Assembly (NCBI RefSeq): GCF_018327685.1
Contig: NZ_BNEL01000001.1
Coordinates: 5,519,501 to 5,583,500 of the forward strand
Reading direction: 5' to 3'
Length of the DNA: 64,000 nt
Origin: Streptomyces sp. TS71-3
GTDB taxonomy: Bacteria; Actinomycetota; Actinomycetes; Streptomycetales; Streptomycetaceae
Shown: positions 9,203 to 26,044 of the stretch, in pieces
Numbering within the stretch: position 1 is the first letter of the stretch
Layout: every line of letters starts with the position of its first letter
The notes under the pieces: model-generated
Told to the model about the DNA's origin: nothing
The model's input: only the letters and a program-made list of their open reading frames with translations
Databases searched by the model: none
Translations under genes and position numbers: made by a program

Positions 9203-9865
9203 CTAGTGCTCCTTGTCGTCGCCCTCTGCCGCCCCTGTCGTCCCGCTCTCGCCGCCGCCGTCGGACTCCTCCGGGGTGGGCTCGGGGTCCGGCAGGTGGA
9301 ATTCGTGGGCGCCGCGGAGCTCGCGGCGGATGTGACCCTCCGCATGGGTGGCGGCATGCGCCTTCGCAAGCTCGATGTAGACGGTGGCGTTGAGGGTGAT
9401 CCCCTCGCGCTCCTCGTCCGTGAGCGGGCGGCGCACCTTCGCGGGCACGCCGGCGACCAGGGACCCCGGCGGCACCTGCATGCCCTGGGGGACCAGCGCC
9501 TGCGCGGCGATCAGCGACCCCGTCCCGATCACCGCGCCGTTCAGCACGGTCGCCCCCATCCCGACCAGGCACTCGTCCTCGATCGTGCAGCCGTGCACCA
9601 CCGCGTTGTGGCCGACCGAGACCCGCTCGCCGATGGCCACCGGGAAGCCCGGGTCGGAGTGCACGGTGGAGTTGTCCTGGATGTTGCTGCCCGCACCGAG
9701 GGTGATGGGGCTGTAGTCGGCGCGCAGCACCGCCCCGTACCAGACGCTCGCGCCGGCCTGGACGCTCACCTCGCCGATCACGACCGACCCGGGGGCGATG
9801 AAGGCGCCGTCCTCGATCAAGGGATCCTTGCCGCCCACCGCGCTGATCAGTGCTCGGTCGGTCAT
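9203..9865 (-). CDS. Gamma-carbonic anhydrase family protein (left-handed beta-helix)
   Basis: The 220-residue product is built of hexapeptide repeats (GSVVIGEVSVQAGASVWYGA and on), the left-handed beta-helix of the gamma-carbonic anhydrase/PaaY group. His69 (in HSD), His86 and His91 (in GHNAVVHG) occupy the three metal-ligand positions, with the family's five-residue spacing between the last two, so zinc or iron binding is likely retained. A C-terminal helix (EREGITLNATVYIELAKAHA) caps the trimer, and a Glu/Gly/Asp-rich tail after about residue 180 is not conserved. Family members hydrate CO2 or have lost activity and act as scaffold or thioesterase-like proteins. It is divergent from the acyltransferase at 10059, with about 190 bases between them. 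Confidence 0.88.
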   Translation of the reverse strand: MTDRALISAVGGKDPLIEDGAFIAPGSVVIGEVSVQAGASVWYGAVLRADYSPITLGAGSNIQDNSTVHSDPGFPVAIGERVSVGHNAVVHGCTIEDECLVGMGATVLNGAVIGTGSLIAAQALVPQGMQVPPGSLVAGVPAKVRRPLTDEEREGITLNATVYIELAKAHAATHAEGHIRRELRGAHEFHLPDPEPTPEESDGGGESGTTGAAEGDDKEH

Positions 9866-10058
9866 CGGCGTCTCCTCGCTGCGTTGCGGGCCGTCTGCCC
9901 GGCACGGCTGTGCGCCGGGTCACACTCGTTACGGTACGAGACCGGTGGCGCGCGACCGCAGGTTAAGCGATGCGCCGTCATCCCCCGCGGCCGGGGTGGG
10001 GCGAAGATCACAACCGGTGCCCTGATGGCCCCTTGCCGGCGCTGAGTACGGTGGGCGG

Positions 10059-10961
10059 GTGGCGACGAACAAGAACGTGTTCTCATCCCCGGTGGGCTGG
10101 GGGCGCCGTCTTGCGCAGTACCTGATCCACAGGTGCTGGGCGTGGGCCCAGGCTGCCGGAGCGGTGACCGCACAGCATCCGGGCCGGCTGCGGTTCGCTT
10201 CGATCGGGGCCGGGACCCGGCTCGCCTTTCCCCAGGGCACCGTCTTCGGCGAGCCGTGGATCCAGCTCGGATCCCACTGCATCGTCGCGGAGCAGGTCAC
10301 CCTCACCGCCGGCCTGGTGCCGGGCGTCGACCTCGGGCCCGAGCCCGTGCTGCGGATCGGCAACGGGGTCGTCATCGGCCGCGGTAGCCACGTCATCGCG
10401 GACACCAGGGTCACCATCGGAGACGACTGCTACTTCGGTCCGTACGTGTACATCACTTCCACCAACCACTCGTACGACGACCCGCACCAGCCCATCGGCA
10501 GGCAGTGGCCCCGCATGGAGCCGGTCGAGATCGGCCCCGGCTGCTGGATCGGCACCGGCGCCGTGATCCTGCCCGGCGCCGTCGTGGGGCGGAACGTCGT
10601 GGTCGCCGCCGGCGCGGTGGTGCGCGGCACGGTGCCGGACCACACGGTGGTCGCCGGCGCGCCGGCCCGGGTGGTGCGGCGCTGGTGCCCCGAAGACGGC
10701 TGGCAGCCCCCGTTGCGTACGCCCGCACCCGTGGCCATCCCCGAGGGCATCACCCCCGAGCAACTGCTCGCACTCGCCGCCGCCGAGGAGTCGGAAGCGG
10801 CGAACGCCGCCGGAGGTGCGGAGGGCCGGGAGAGCGGGGCCGGCGCGGATGGCCTCACCGCGGGTGCCGCCACCGCCGGGGCTGCCACCGCGAGTGCAGC
10901 CATCACGGATACCGCTGGTGCGGACGCAGCCATGGCGAGGGGCGTCTCCGCGGAGACCTGA
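10059..10961 (+). CDS. Hexapeptide-repeat (LbetaH) acyltransferase
   Basis: GTG at 10059. Residues ~40-215 form a left-handed beta-helix acyltransferase resembling the maltose/galactoside O-acetyltransferase group: repeats GIGAGTRLAFPQGTVFG and VLRIGNGVVIGRGSHVIA, the extended loop STNHSYDDPHQPIGRQW with the catalytic-type His, then IGTGAVILPGAVVGRNVVVA and the closing VPDHTVVAGAPARVVRRW. Such enzymes transfer acetyl or other acyl groups from CoA to sugars or alcohols. The last ~75 residues are a disordered tail of Ala/Thr/Gly repeats (AGAATAGAATASAAITDTAG) that is not part of the fold. The gene's stop codon lies inside the first unit of a 43-bp tandem repeat (10957). The acceptor is unknown. 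Confidence 0.82.
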   Translation: MATNKNVFSSPVGWGRRLAQYLIHRCWAWAQAAGAVTAQHPGRLRFASIGAGTRLAFPQGTVFGEPWIQLGSHCIVAEQVTLTAGLVPGVDLGPEPVLRIGNGVVIGRGSHVIADTRVTIGDDCYFGPYVYITSTNHSYDDPHQPIGRQWPRMEPVEIGPGCWIGTGAVILPGAVVGRNVVVAAGAVVRGTVPDHTVVAGAPARVVRRWCPEDGWQPPLRTPAPVAIPEGITPEQLLALAAAEESEAANAAGGAEGRESGAGADGLTAGAATAGAATASAAITDTAGADAAMARGVSAET

Positions 10962-11113
10962 GCCCTTGAGTCTTCTCAGCCCCTTGAGGCCACAGGCACC
11001 TGAGCCCCCTTGAGTCTTCTCAGCCCCCTGAGGTCACAGGCACCTGAGCCGCTTGAACCTTCTGGCCCCCCTGAGGGCACAGGCACCTGAGCCGCTTGAG
11101 CCCCGTGAGGCCG
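10957..11113 (+). repeat. ~43-bp tandem repeat, about 3.6 copies, starting at a stop codon
   Basis: Units begin with CCTGAGCC at 10957, 10999, 11043 and 11086 (spacing 42, 44, 43). Each unit contains TTGAGTCTTCTCAGCCCC or a variant, then TGAGG(C/T/G)CACAGGCA. TTGAGTCTTCTCA inside a unit is itself close to a dyad (TGAG...CTCA). The first unit carries the stop codon of the acyltransferase gene, and the array fills most of the space to the convergent EamA gene. Confidence 0.85.
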
Positions 11114-11156
11114 CCCCCCCCCAGCACCCTCAGCTCCCTAGCCCACCCTCGAATCC

Positions 11157-12023
11157 TCACCCCGTCGCCAGCAGCACCGCCCCGAGTATCGCCAGACCCG
11201 CCCCTGCCGCCTGTATCCCCCGTAGCCGCTCGCTGAGGAAACCGCGGGCCGCGAGCGCGGTGACCACGGGGTAGAGCGAGGCGAGCACGGCGGCCACGGC
11301 GACCGGACCCTGCCGGGATGCCACGGCGTAGGTGCCGTTCGCCGCGACGTCGGCCAGGCCCACGAAGGCGAGCGCGGGCAGAGTACCCGTGATCACGCGT
11401 ATGCCGCCGTCCTGGGGCAGCGCCGCCTTCCCCCTGCGTATCGACACGAGGAGCGCCGACCCGCCGACCAGGACATTGGTGACCCGCTGTACCAGGAGGG
11501 CGAGGAACAGGCCCGTCGTGTTCGTGGAGGCGTGCGAGATCAGGGCCATGACCGTGCCGAAACCGGCCGCGGCGACCAGGGTGAGGGCGACCGTGCGGCG
11601 CTGCACCGGTTCGCCGCGCAGCTCCGGGCCGCCCGCGAGTATCACCCCGATCACCGCGACGGCGATGCCCGCGGCCTGGAGGATGCCGGGCCGCTCGCCC
11701 AGCACCAGGCCCACGCCCACCGGGACCGCGACGCTGAGCGAGCCGAGGGGCGAGACGACTCCCATGGGGCCGAGTGCCAGGGCGCGGTAGAAGGAGAACA
11801 TGGCGACCGTGCCCACCAGGCCGGCGCCGACGGCGAACCAGAGCCGGGGTCCGGCCTCCGGCCAGCCGCCGGTCACGGCGACCAGGGTGGCGAGCACCAC
11901 GACGGCGCAGCTCTGCGACACCACGACCACCGTGAGCGCGGGGATGCGTCTGGTGAGCAGGCCGCCGCCGAAGTCGGCCAGCCCCCACAGCAGGCTGGTG
12001 AGCAGGGCGATGGAAGCAGACAT
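11157..12023 (-). CDS. EamA/DMT-superfamily transporter
   Basis: The ATG at 12021-12023 gives 288 residues with ten hydrophobic segments in two EamA repeats (first ending near ILAGGPELRG, second starting VALTLVAAAGFGTVMALISH). GAGLVGTVAMFSFYRALALG and the C-terminal PVVTALAARGFLSERLRGIQ match the family's helix-end motifs with a conserved E in the penultimate helix. DMT/EamA proteins usually export amino acids or other small metabolites. The gene is divergent from the XRE-cupin regulator at 12120, and the 96-base spacer holds three phased CAGTACA repeats, which suggests direct control by that regulator. The frame stays open far upstream on the minus strand, but that extension is antisense to the regulator and is rejected. 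The substrate is unknown. Confidence 0.85.
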   Translation of the reverse strand: MSASIALLTSLLWGLADFGGGLLTRRIPALTVVVVSQSCAVVVLATLVAVTGGWPEAGPRLWFAVGAGLVGTVAMFSFYRALALGPMGVVSPLGSLSVAVPVGVGLVLGERPGILQAAGIAVAVIGVILAGGPELRGEPVQRRTVALTLVAAAGFGTVMALISHASTNTTGLFLALLVQRVTNVLVGGSALLVSIRRGKAALPQDGGIRVITGTLPALAFVGLADVAANGTYAVASRQGPVAVAAVLASLYPVVTALAARGFLSERLRGIQAAGAGLAILGAVLLATG

Positions 12024-12038
12024 GGAGACCTCGCAGGG

Positions 12039-12096
12039 CAGTACAGTGCAGTGCATCGTCAGTACACCACACAGTAGTTCAGTACACTGCACTCTG
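12039..12096 (+). promoter_or_regulatory. Divergent promoter with three helically phased CAGTACA repeats
   Basis: The heptamer CAGTACA occurs at 12039, 12060 and 12080, spaced 21 and 20 bases, that is about two helical turns, all on the same DNA face. The first and third copies continue as CAGTACAGTGCAGT and CAGTACACTGCACT, so half-site-like TGCA elements also recur. The array covers the start-proximal region of both the EamA gene and the XRE-cupin gene. Binding by the adjacent regulator is inferred from position only. Confidence 0.6.
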
Positions 12097-12119
12097 TCAT
12101 CCAGAATATTGGACGGAAC

Positions 12120-12692
12120 GTGTCGGACCTCGACCAGCTCACGCAATCGCTCGCGCGCAACCTCCGGCGGTGGCGCGGCGAGCGCGGCTACACGCTCGAC
12201 GGACTCGCCTCGCGCGCCGGGGTCAGCCGCGGAATGATCATCCAGATCGAGCAGGCGCGCACCAACCCCAGCGTCGGCACCACCGTCAAGCTCGCCGACG
12301 CGCTCGGCGTCAGCATCGCGACGCTGCTCGACCAGGACCAGAGCCCGACGCTCAGGCTGGTGCCGGAGGACCAGGCGGTGCGGATGTGGTCGACGCCCGC
12401 GGGCAGCAGCAGCACGCTCCTGGTGGGCACCGAGCAGCGCGGCCCCCTGGAGCTCTGGGCCTGGAAGCTGATGCCGGGCGACACCAGCACCTCGGACCCG
12501 CACCCGGTCGGCACCACCGAGCTGCTGCACGTCGAGGAGGGCACCCTCACCGTGGCCGTCGACGGGCACGACCACACCGTTCCGGCCGGCACCTCCGCCG
12601 TCTTCGAGTCCCACGTGCCGCACGGCTACCGCAACGACGGCGCCGAGCCGGTACGGATGAAGATGGTCGTGTCCGTTCCACCGCATCCCTGA
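12120..12692 (+). CDS. XRE-family transcriptional regulator with C-terminal cupin domain
   Basis: GTG at 12120, 190 residues. The N-terminal ~65 residues are an XRE helix-turn-helix (LARNLRRWRGERGYTLDGLA, then SRGMIIQIEQARTNPSVGTT). The C-terminal ~100 residues form a cupin barrel (HPVGTTELLHVEEGTLTVAV, then HVPHGYRNDGAEPVRMKMVV) in which metal- or ligand-binding histidines can be seen. This two-domain form is typical of small-molecule-responsive regulators of amino-acid or polyamine metabolism and of neighbouring exporters. The divergent EamA transporter is the obvious target, and the three phased CAGTACA repeats between them are the candidate operator. The ligand is unknown. Confidence 0.88.
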   Translation: MSDLDQLTQSLARNLRRWRGERGYTLDGLASRAGVSRGMIIQIEQARTNPSVGTTVKLADALGVSIATLLDQDQSPTLRLVPEDQAVRMWSTPAGSSSTLLVGTEQRGPLELWAWKLMPGDTSTSDPHPVGTTELLHVEEGTLTVAVDGHDHTVPAGTSAVFESHVPHGYRNDGAEPVRMKMVVSVPPHP

Positions 12693-12843
12693 CACGCGGC
12701 GCCGTACCGCGCCGGCCGCGGTCGCCACACGTCTCCGCCCGGTATCGCACCGGCCCGGTCACCCCACGCCCCCGTCACCCGGCCCCGCCGGGCCCCGCCC
12801 CCGGCGGACGTTGCCTCGGCCCGGCGGCTGCTAGCGTTTCGCC

Positions 12844-13398
12844 ATGCGTGCACCCATCGGAGGCTTCGCCGACGCCATCCCCGCCCCGGAGTGCCTGGAC
12901 CGGCTCGTGGCACCGGTCGCGGACGCCGTGCGGCAGTGGACCGGCAGCGTTCCCGCAGAGCAGCTTCTCCACGTCGACAGCGAGCCCGAGTGGGCCGACA
13001 CGGCGACGTTCGTCGAGCACTACGGGAGCGATCTGCTGGACACGTCGGCCAACTGCGTGGTCGTGGCGGGCAAGCGGGGCGGGACGACCACTCTCGCGGC
13101 CTGCGTGGTGCTGTCCGCCACCCGCCTCGACGTCAACGGCGTGGTCCGCCGCCACCTCGGGGTCCGCAAGGCCTCGTTCGCCCCGATGGAGACGGCCACC
13201 GGCGAGAGCGGCATGGAGTACGGCGGCATCACCCCCATCGGGCTGCCCGCGGACTGGCCGCTGCTGGTGGACTCGGCCGTCGCCGACCTTCCGCACGTCC
13301 TGATCGGCAGCGGGCAGCGCCGCGGAAAGCTCATCGTGCCGGGCAAGGCGCTCGCGGGGCTGCCCGGCGCCGTCGTCATCGAGGGCCTGGGAGCCTGA
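12844..13398 (+). CDS. YbaK/EbsC-like (aminoacyl-tRNA deacylase-fold) protein
   Basis: ATG at 12844, 184 residues. The central part (TSANCVVVAGKRGGTTTLAA, then RLDVNGVVRRHLGVRKASFA) and the signature GGITPIGLPADWPLLVD match the YbaK/EbsC fold, in which a conserved Lys and the GGxxPxG loop bind the mischarged aminoacyl end of tRNA. The usual family length is 155-185 residues. Known relatives hydrolyse Cys- or Ala-tRNA(Pro) in trans or act as free-standing editing domains; the amino acid specificity here cannot be read. It stands alone between the XRE regulator and the convergent ABC exporter. The function is inferred from fold only. Confidence 0.72.
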   Translation: MRAPIGGFADAIPAPECLDRLVAPVADAVRQWTGSVPAEQLLHVDSEPEWADTATFVEHYGSDLLDTSANCVVVAGKRGGTTTLAACVVLSATRLDVNGVVRRHLGVRKASFAPMETATGESGMEYGGITPIGLPADWPLLVDSAVADLPHVLIGSGQRRGKLIVPGKALAGLPGAVVIEGLGA

Positions 13399-13569
13399 CG
13401 CCGCGGCCCTGTTCCGGGTCTGGGCCCGGTCGGCCACGGTGGTCGCCGAAGCCGCGGCGGGCGCACAAGCAGCCGTGGCCGTAGCTGAGGCCTACGCAGC
13501 CGTAGCTGCCGCCGTGACCGTCGCGGTGGCTGTCGCCGCAACCACCGCGATAGCCGTACGGGCCCCGTG

Positions 13570-15564
13570 TCACGGCGCCACCGGATGCAGCCGTGCGTAG
13601 ACGCCGCCCCGGTCGAGGAGCTGGCGGTGGGTGCCGACCTCGGCGATACGGCCGCCGTCCATCACGACGATGCGGTCGGCGCCCTGGATCGTGGAGAGCC
13701 GGTGGGCGACCACGAAGACCGTGCGGCCCCGCACCAGCCGCCGCAGAGCCTGCTGGACCAGTGCCTCGGAACGGTTGTCGAGCGCGGAGGTGGCCTCGTC
13801 GAGGACGAGCACCCGCGGATCCCGGATCAGGGCGCGCGCGATCGCAAGGCGCTGCTTCTGCCCTCCCGACAGCCGGGCGCCGCGCTCCCCGACCACGGTG
13901 TCCAGGCCCAGCGGCAGCCGGTCGACGAACTCCAGCGCGTTGGCGTCCCGCAGGGCCTGGCGCACCGCCGCCTCGTCCGCGTGCCCCCGGCCGTAGGCGA
14001 CGTTCTCGCGGACGCTGCCCTCGAAGAGGATCGACTCCTGCGGGACCACGGACAGGAAGCGGCGGTACGTCCGCAGGTCCAGCCCCGCCATGTCCGTGCC
14101 GTCGAGGAGGATGCGCCCGGAGGTGGGGCGGATGAAGCCGACGAGGAGGTTCAGCACCGTCGACTTGCCCGCGCCCGAGGCGCCCACCAGGGCGACCGTC
14201 TCGCCCGGCCGCACGCAGAGGCTGAAATCGCTGACGGCCGGCGCCCCGGCGCCCTCGTACGCGAATCCCACCCCCTCGAAGTCGATCCGGCCCGCGACCC
14301 GCTCCACGCGCTGCTTGCCCGCGTTGCTCTCCAGGTCCGGGGCCTGGAGGACCTCGCCGGCCGAGCGCACCGACTCCAGGCCCTTGGTGACGATCGGGGC
14401 GAGTCCGAGGAGGCTGGTCATCGAGCTGGTGAGCACGGTGAAGAAGGCGCTCAGCATGACGACGTCGCCCGCCGTGAGCGGCAGCCATCCGTAGTAGGCG
14501 ACCAGTGCCGAGCCGGAGAGGCAGGCAACGCCCAGGATGTTGAGCAGGATCCAGGCCAGCGAGCCGAACCTGCCGTTGAGCCGGTCCAGGCGCAGCCCGG
14601 CGGCGGACACCTGCCGCAGCGAGCCGTCCACCCGGCCCAGCGCCGCGTGCTCCAGGCCGTGGGCGCGGGTGATCGGTATCAGGCTCGTCATCTCGCCCAC
14701 CCGCGAGGACAGCTGCTCTATCTCGCGCCGGAACGACTCGTTGTGGCCGCGCAGCCTGCCGCGCAACCGCCTCACCAGAACGGCAGCCGCCGGTACCACC
14801 ACCAGGAAGACCGGCAGGAACGACGGCACGCGCAGCCCGATGGTCACCAGGCCGCCGCAGAGGTTGACCACGGCCCCCAGTCCCAGGTCGGCGGACTGCT
14901 TCGCCATCTGCTCGATCGCCTCGACGTCGCGCACGACCTTGGCCTGGAGCACGCTCGAACTCACCCGGGAGTGGTAGCCGATCGACAGCTGCTGCATCCG
15001 CCGGCAGAGGGCCGAGCGCAGCACCGTGCTGGTGCGCCGGATGCTGGTGGCCAGGCAGTGCACGTAGAGCTGGTTGAGCGGGTAGTTGAGCAGCAGGATC
15101 ACCAGCAGCACCGCCGTGTTGACCCACAGCTCCGTCACGGGGCGGTGCGACACCACCACGTCCAGCACGTTGGCGGTGATCAGCGGCAGCAGCCACACCG
15201 GACTGTGCTTGACGAGGAACGCCCCGACCGCGAGGGCCAGCCGGCCGCGGTCGGGGCGGAAGAGGTACGCGAGCGTCCGTAGCGGATGTTCACCTCGGTA
15301 TCGGTGGTCCAGCGAGTCGGCATCGACGTGGCGGGGCGGGTCGGTGTCCCCGCCTCCGGAAGAGCCGGAGTCCCCGTCCCCGGACGGGCCCGTGTCCCAG
15401 TCTCCCGGCGGATCGGCGTCCGCGGGGTCGGCCGGGGCGGAGGAGAGGCAGGCACCTTGCTGAGCGGCGGCGGGGGAGTCACCGGGCGGGGCGGTGGACG
15501 GAGCGGTGGGGGAGGGGGACGGCTCGTCGGCGGAAGATGCATGCGCGAAGGGCGACTGCGTCAT
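13570..15564 (-). CDS. ABC exporter, fused transmembrane and ATPase domains
   Basis: The ATG at 15562-15564 is chosen; an upstream extension is Arg-rich. The 664-residue half-transporter starts with an ~85-residue Pro/Ser/Asp-rich cytoplasmic tail. An exporter-type membrane domain of six helices (about 110-400) and an ATPase domain (about 425-655) follow. Visible motifs are Walker A GASGAGKST (Lys467), Q-loop SVVPQESILFEGSVREN, signature LSGGQKQR, Walker B VLVLDEATSALD and the switch His in VVAHRLST. All catalytic residues are present, so it should work as a homodimer or with a partner. It lies about 0.9 kb from the PKS-NRPS gene on the opposite strand and could export its product, but exporters of this type are common, so the link is only positional. 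Confidence 0.88.
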   Translation of the reverse strand: MTQSPFAHASSADEPSPSPTAPSTAPPGDSPAAAQQGACLSSAPADPADADPPGDWDTGPSGDGDSGSSGGGDTDPPRHVDADSLDHRYRGEHPLRTLAYLFRPDRGRLALAVGAFLVKHSPVWLLPLITANVLDVVVSHRPVTELWVNTAVLLVILLLNYPLNQLYVHCLATSIRRTSTVLRSALCRRMQQLSIGYHSRVSSSVLQAKVVRDVEAIEQMAKQSADLGLGAVVNLCGGLVTIGLRVPSFLPVFLVVVPAAAVLVRRLRGRLRGHNESFRREIEQLSSRVGEMTSLIPITRAHGLEHAALGRVDGSLRQVSAAGLRLDRLNGRFGSLAWILLNILGVACLSGSALVAYYGWLPLTAGDVVMLSAFFTVLTSSMTSLLGLAPIVTKGLESVRSAGEVLQAPDLESNAGKQRVERVAGRIDFEGVGFAYEGAGAPAVSDFSLCVRPGETVALVGASGAGKSTVLNLLVGFIRPTSGRILLDGTDMAGLDLRTYRRFLSVVPQESILFEGSVRENVAYGRGHADEAAVRQALRDANALEFVDRLPLGLDTVVGERGARLSGGQKQRLAIARALIRDPRVLVLDEATSALDNRSEALVQQALRRLVRGRTVFVVAHRLSTIQGADRIVVMDGGRIAEVGTHRQLLDRGGVYARLHPVAP

Positions 15565-15639
15565 GCCTTCATCCCACCGCCGCCCCCGGCGCCCTGCAAC
15601 CCCGTTTCGTGCGGCGCCGCGGGGCATCGCGGCCCGGGT

Positions 15640-15906
15640 TCAGGACACCTCGCCGCCGACACCGGAGCGGCCGGGCGGCATTCCGACCAGCAGGACGGCC
15701 ACCCGTTCCCGCACGGACTCACCGAGCACCCCGGCCACGGCGTCCGTGACCGCGGCGATGAGCCGCTCGGAGGCGCCCGGCTCGCCGAGGGCGGCCTCGC
15801 GCATGCTCAACGTGACGACGGGCGCCGCGTCCTCGGCCGGCTCGCCGCCGCGGCATCTGTCGCTGCTGTCGCCGTCATGGCAAGAAAGAGCCTCCGGCGT
15901 ACGCAT
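15640..15906 (-). CDS. Tautomerase-like small protein with displaced catalytic proline (possibly decayed)
   Basis: The last ~60 residues (APVVTLSMREA, then SERLIAAVTDAVAGVLGESV, then RVAVLLVGMPP) follow the beta-alpha-beta pattern of 4-oxalocrotonate tautomerase-family proteins. Those enzymes need Pro-1 exposed after Met removal. Here the Pro is preceded by Ala (GCG) instead of a start codon, and the nearest in-frame ATG is at 15904-15906, giving an 88-residue protein with a Cys/Asp/Arg-rich leader. Either the gene lost its start and is dead, or the protein has another role. The frame could also open further upstream. Family recognition is moderate, because the helix and strands fit but the N-terminus does not. 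Confidence 0.4.
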   Translation of the reverse strand: MRTPEALSCHDGDSSDRCRGGEPAEDAAPVVTLSMREAALGEPGASERLIAAVTDAVAGVLGESVRERVAVLLVGMPPGRSGVGGEVS

Positions 15907-16450
15907 ACGGAAAGCATCGCAATGGCGGAAGACCCGCCCTTCCTCGTATTCACGTTCGCCGTCCGAATGCCCTTCCGTATTCCGCCGTGAGGGGGAACGG
16001 CAGTGGTGCGAACGTATGCGCTGCGTGAACTTCCCAGCTCCGACGGCGTGTTCGAAGGCGCCGGGGACCCGGGGAGGGGGGGCCGGGCGCAGTTCGTACG
16101 ACATTAGGTGCATCGTAACGAAGAACTTTTCTGTCGTTGCAAGATTTGCTTGGGCGTGCCGTGGCCGGTGGCAGAATTCGGGAGCCGGATCGGCCGCTCC
16201 CTTTCCGGCTGCCCATTCCTACTCCCCTTTATCTTGCGGCTGTGCCACGGCGCGGCCGGCCATCTCCGCCCGACCAGGCCCTCGACCCGGCCGACCTGCG
16301 CTCGGCGACCACCGCTGACAGCACGTCCGAGCCCGGCTGCCGGGAGGTCCGGCATGCCCGCGGTACCGCGGACGTGCTCAGGCCCGGCACCGCCGACCCG
16401 TCGCGGGCCCCTCCCGTCGCTCGTCCACTCGCGCCACGGCGCCCTCACCC
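15907..16450 (+). promoter_or_regulatory. Leader/promoter region of the PKS-NRPS operon
   Basis: About 540 bases without a convincing gene. The stretch around 16103-16150 is markedly AT-richer than its surroundings and contains the imperfect dyad AACGA (16117-16121) with TCGTT (16134-16138), followed by TTGCAAGATTTGCTTG. It is the best candidate for the promoter or operator of the biosynthetic genes and would give a leader of roughly 300 bases. No pathway-specific regulator gene flanks the cluster in this window. Confidence 0.45.

Positions 16451-26030
<9,580 letters not shown>

Positions 26031-26044
<14 letters not shown>

Noticed and set aside
11157..12728. A 523-residue version of the EamA transporter with a long N-terminal extension
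   Set aside because: The extension runs antisense through the XRE-cupin gene and the operator array; the ATG at 12023 gives a normal family length.
13399..13569. Gly/Ser/His/Cys/Tyr-rich peptide on the minus strand downstream of the ABC exporter
   Set aside because: No start codon or ribosome-binding site; it is a low-complexity GC-rich stretch of about 170 bases.
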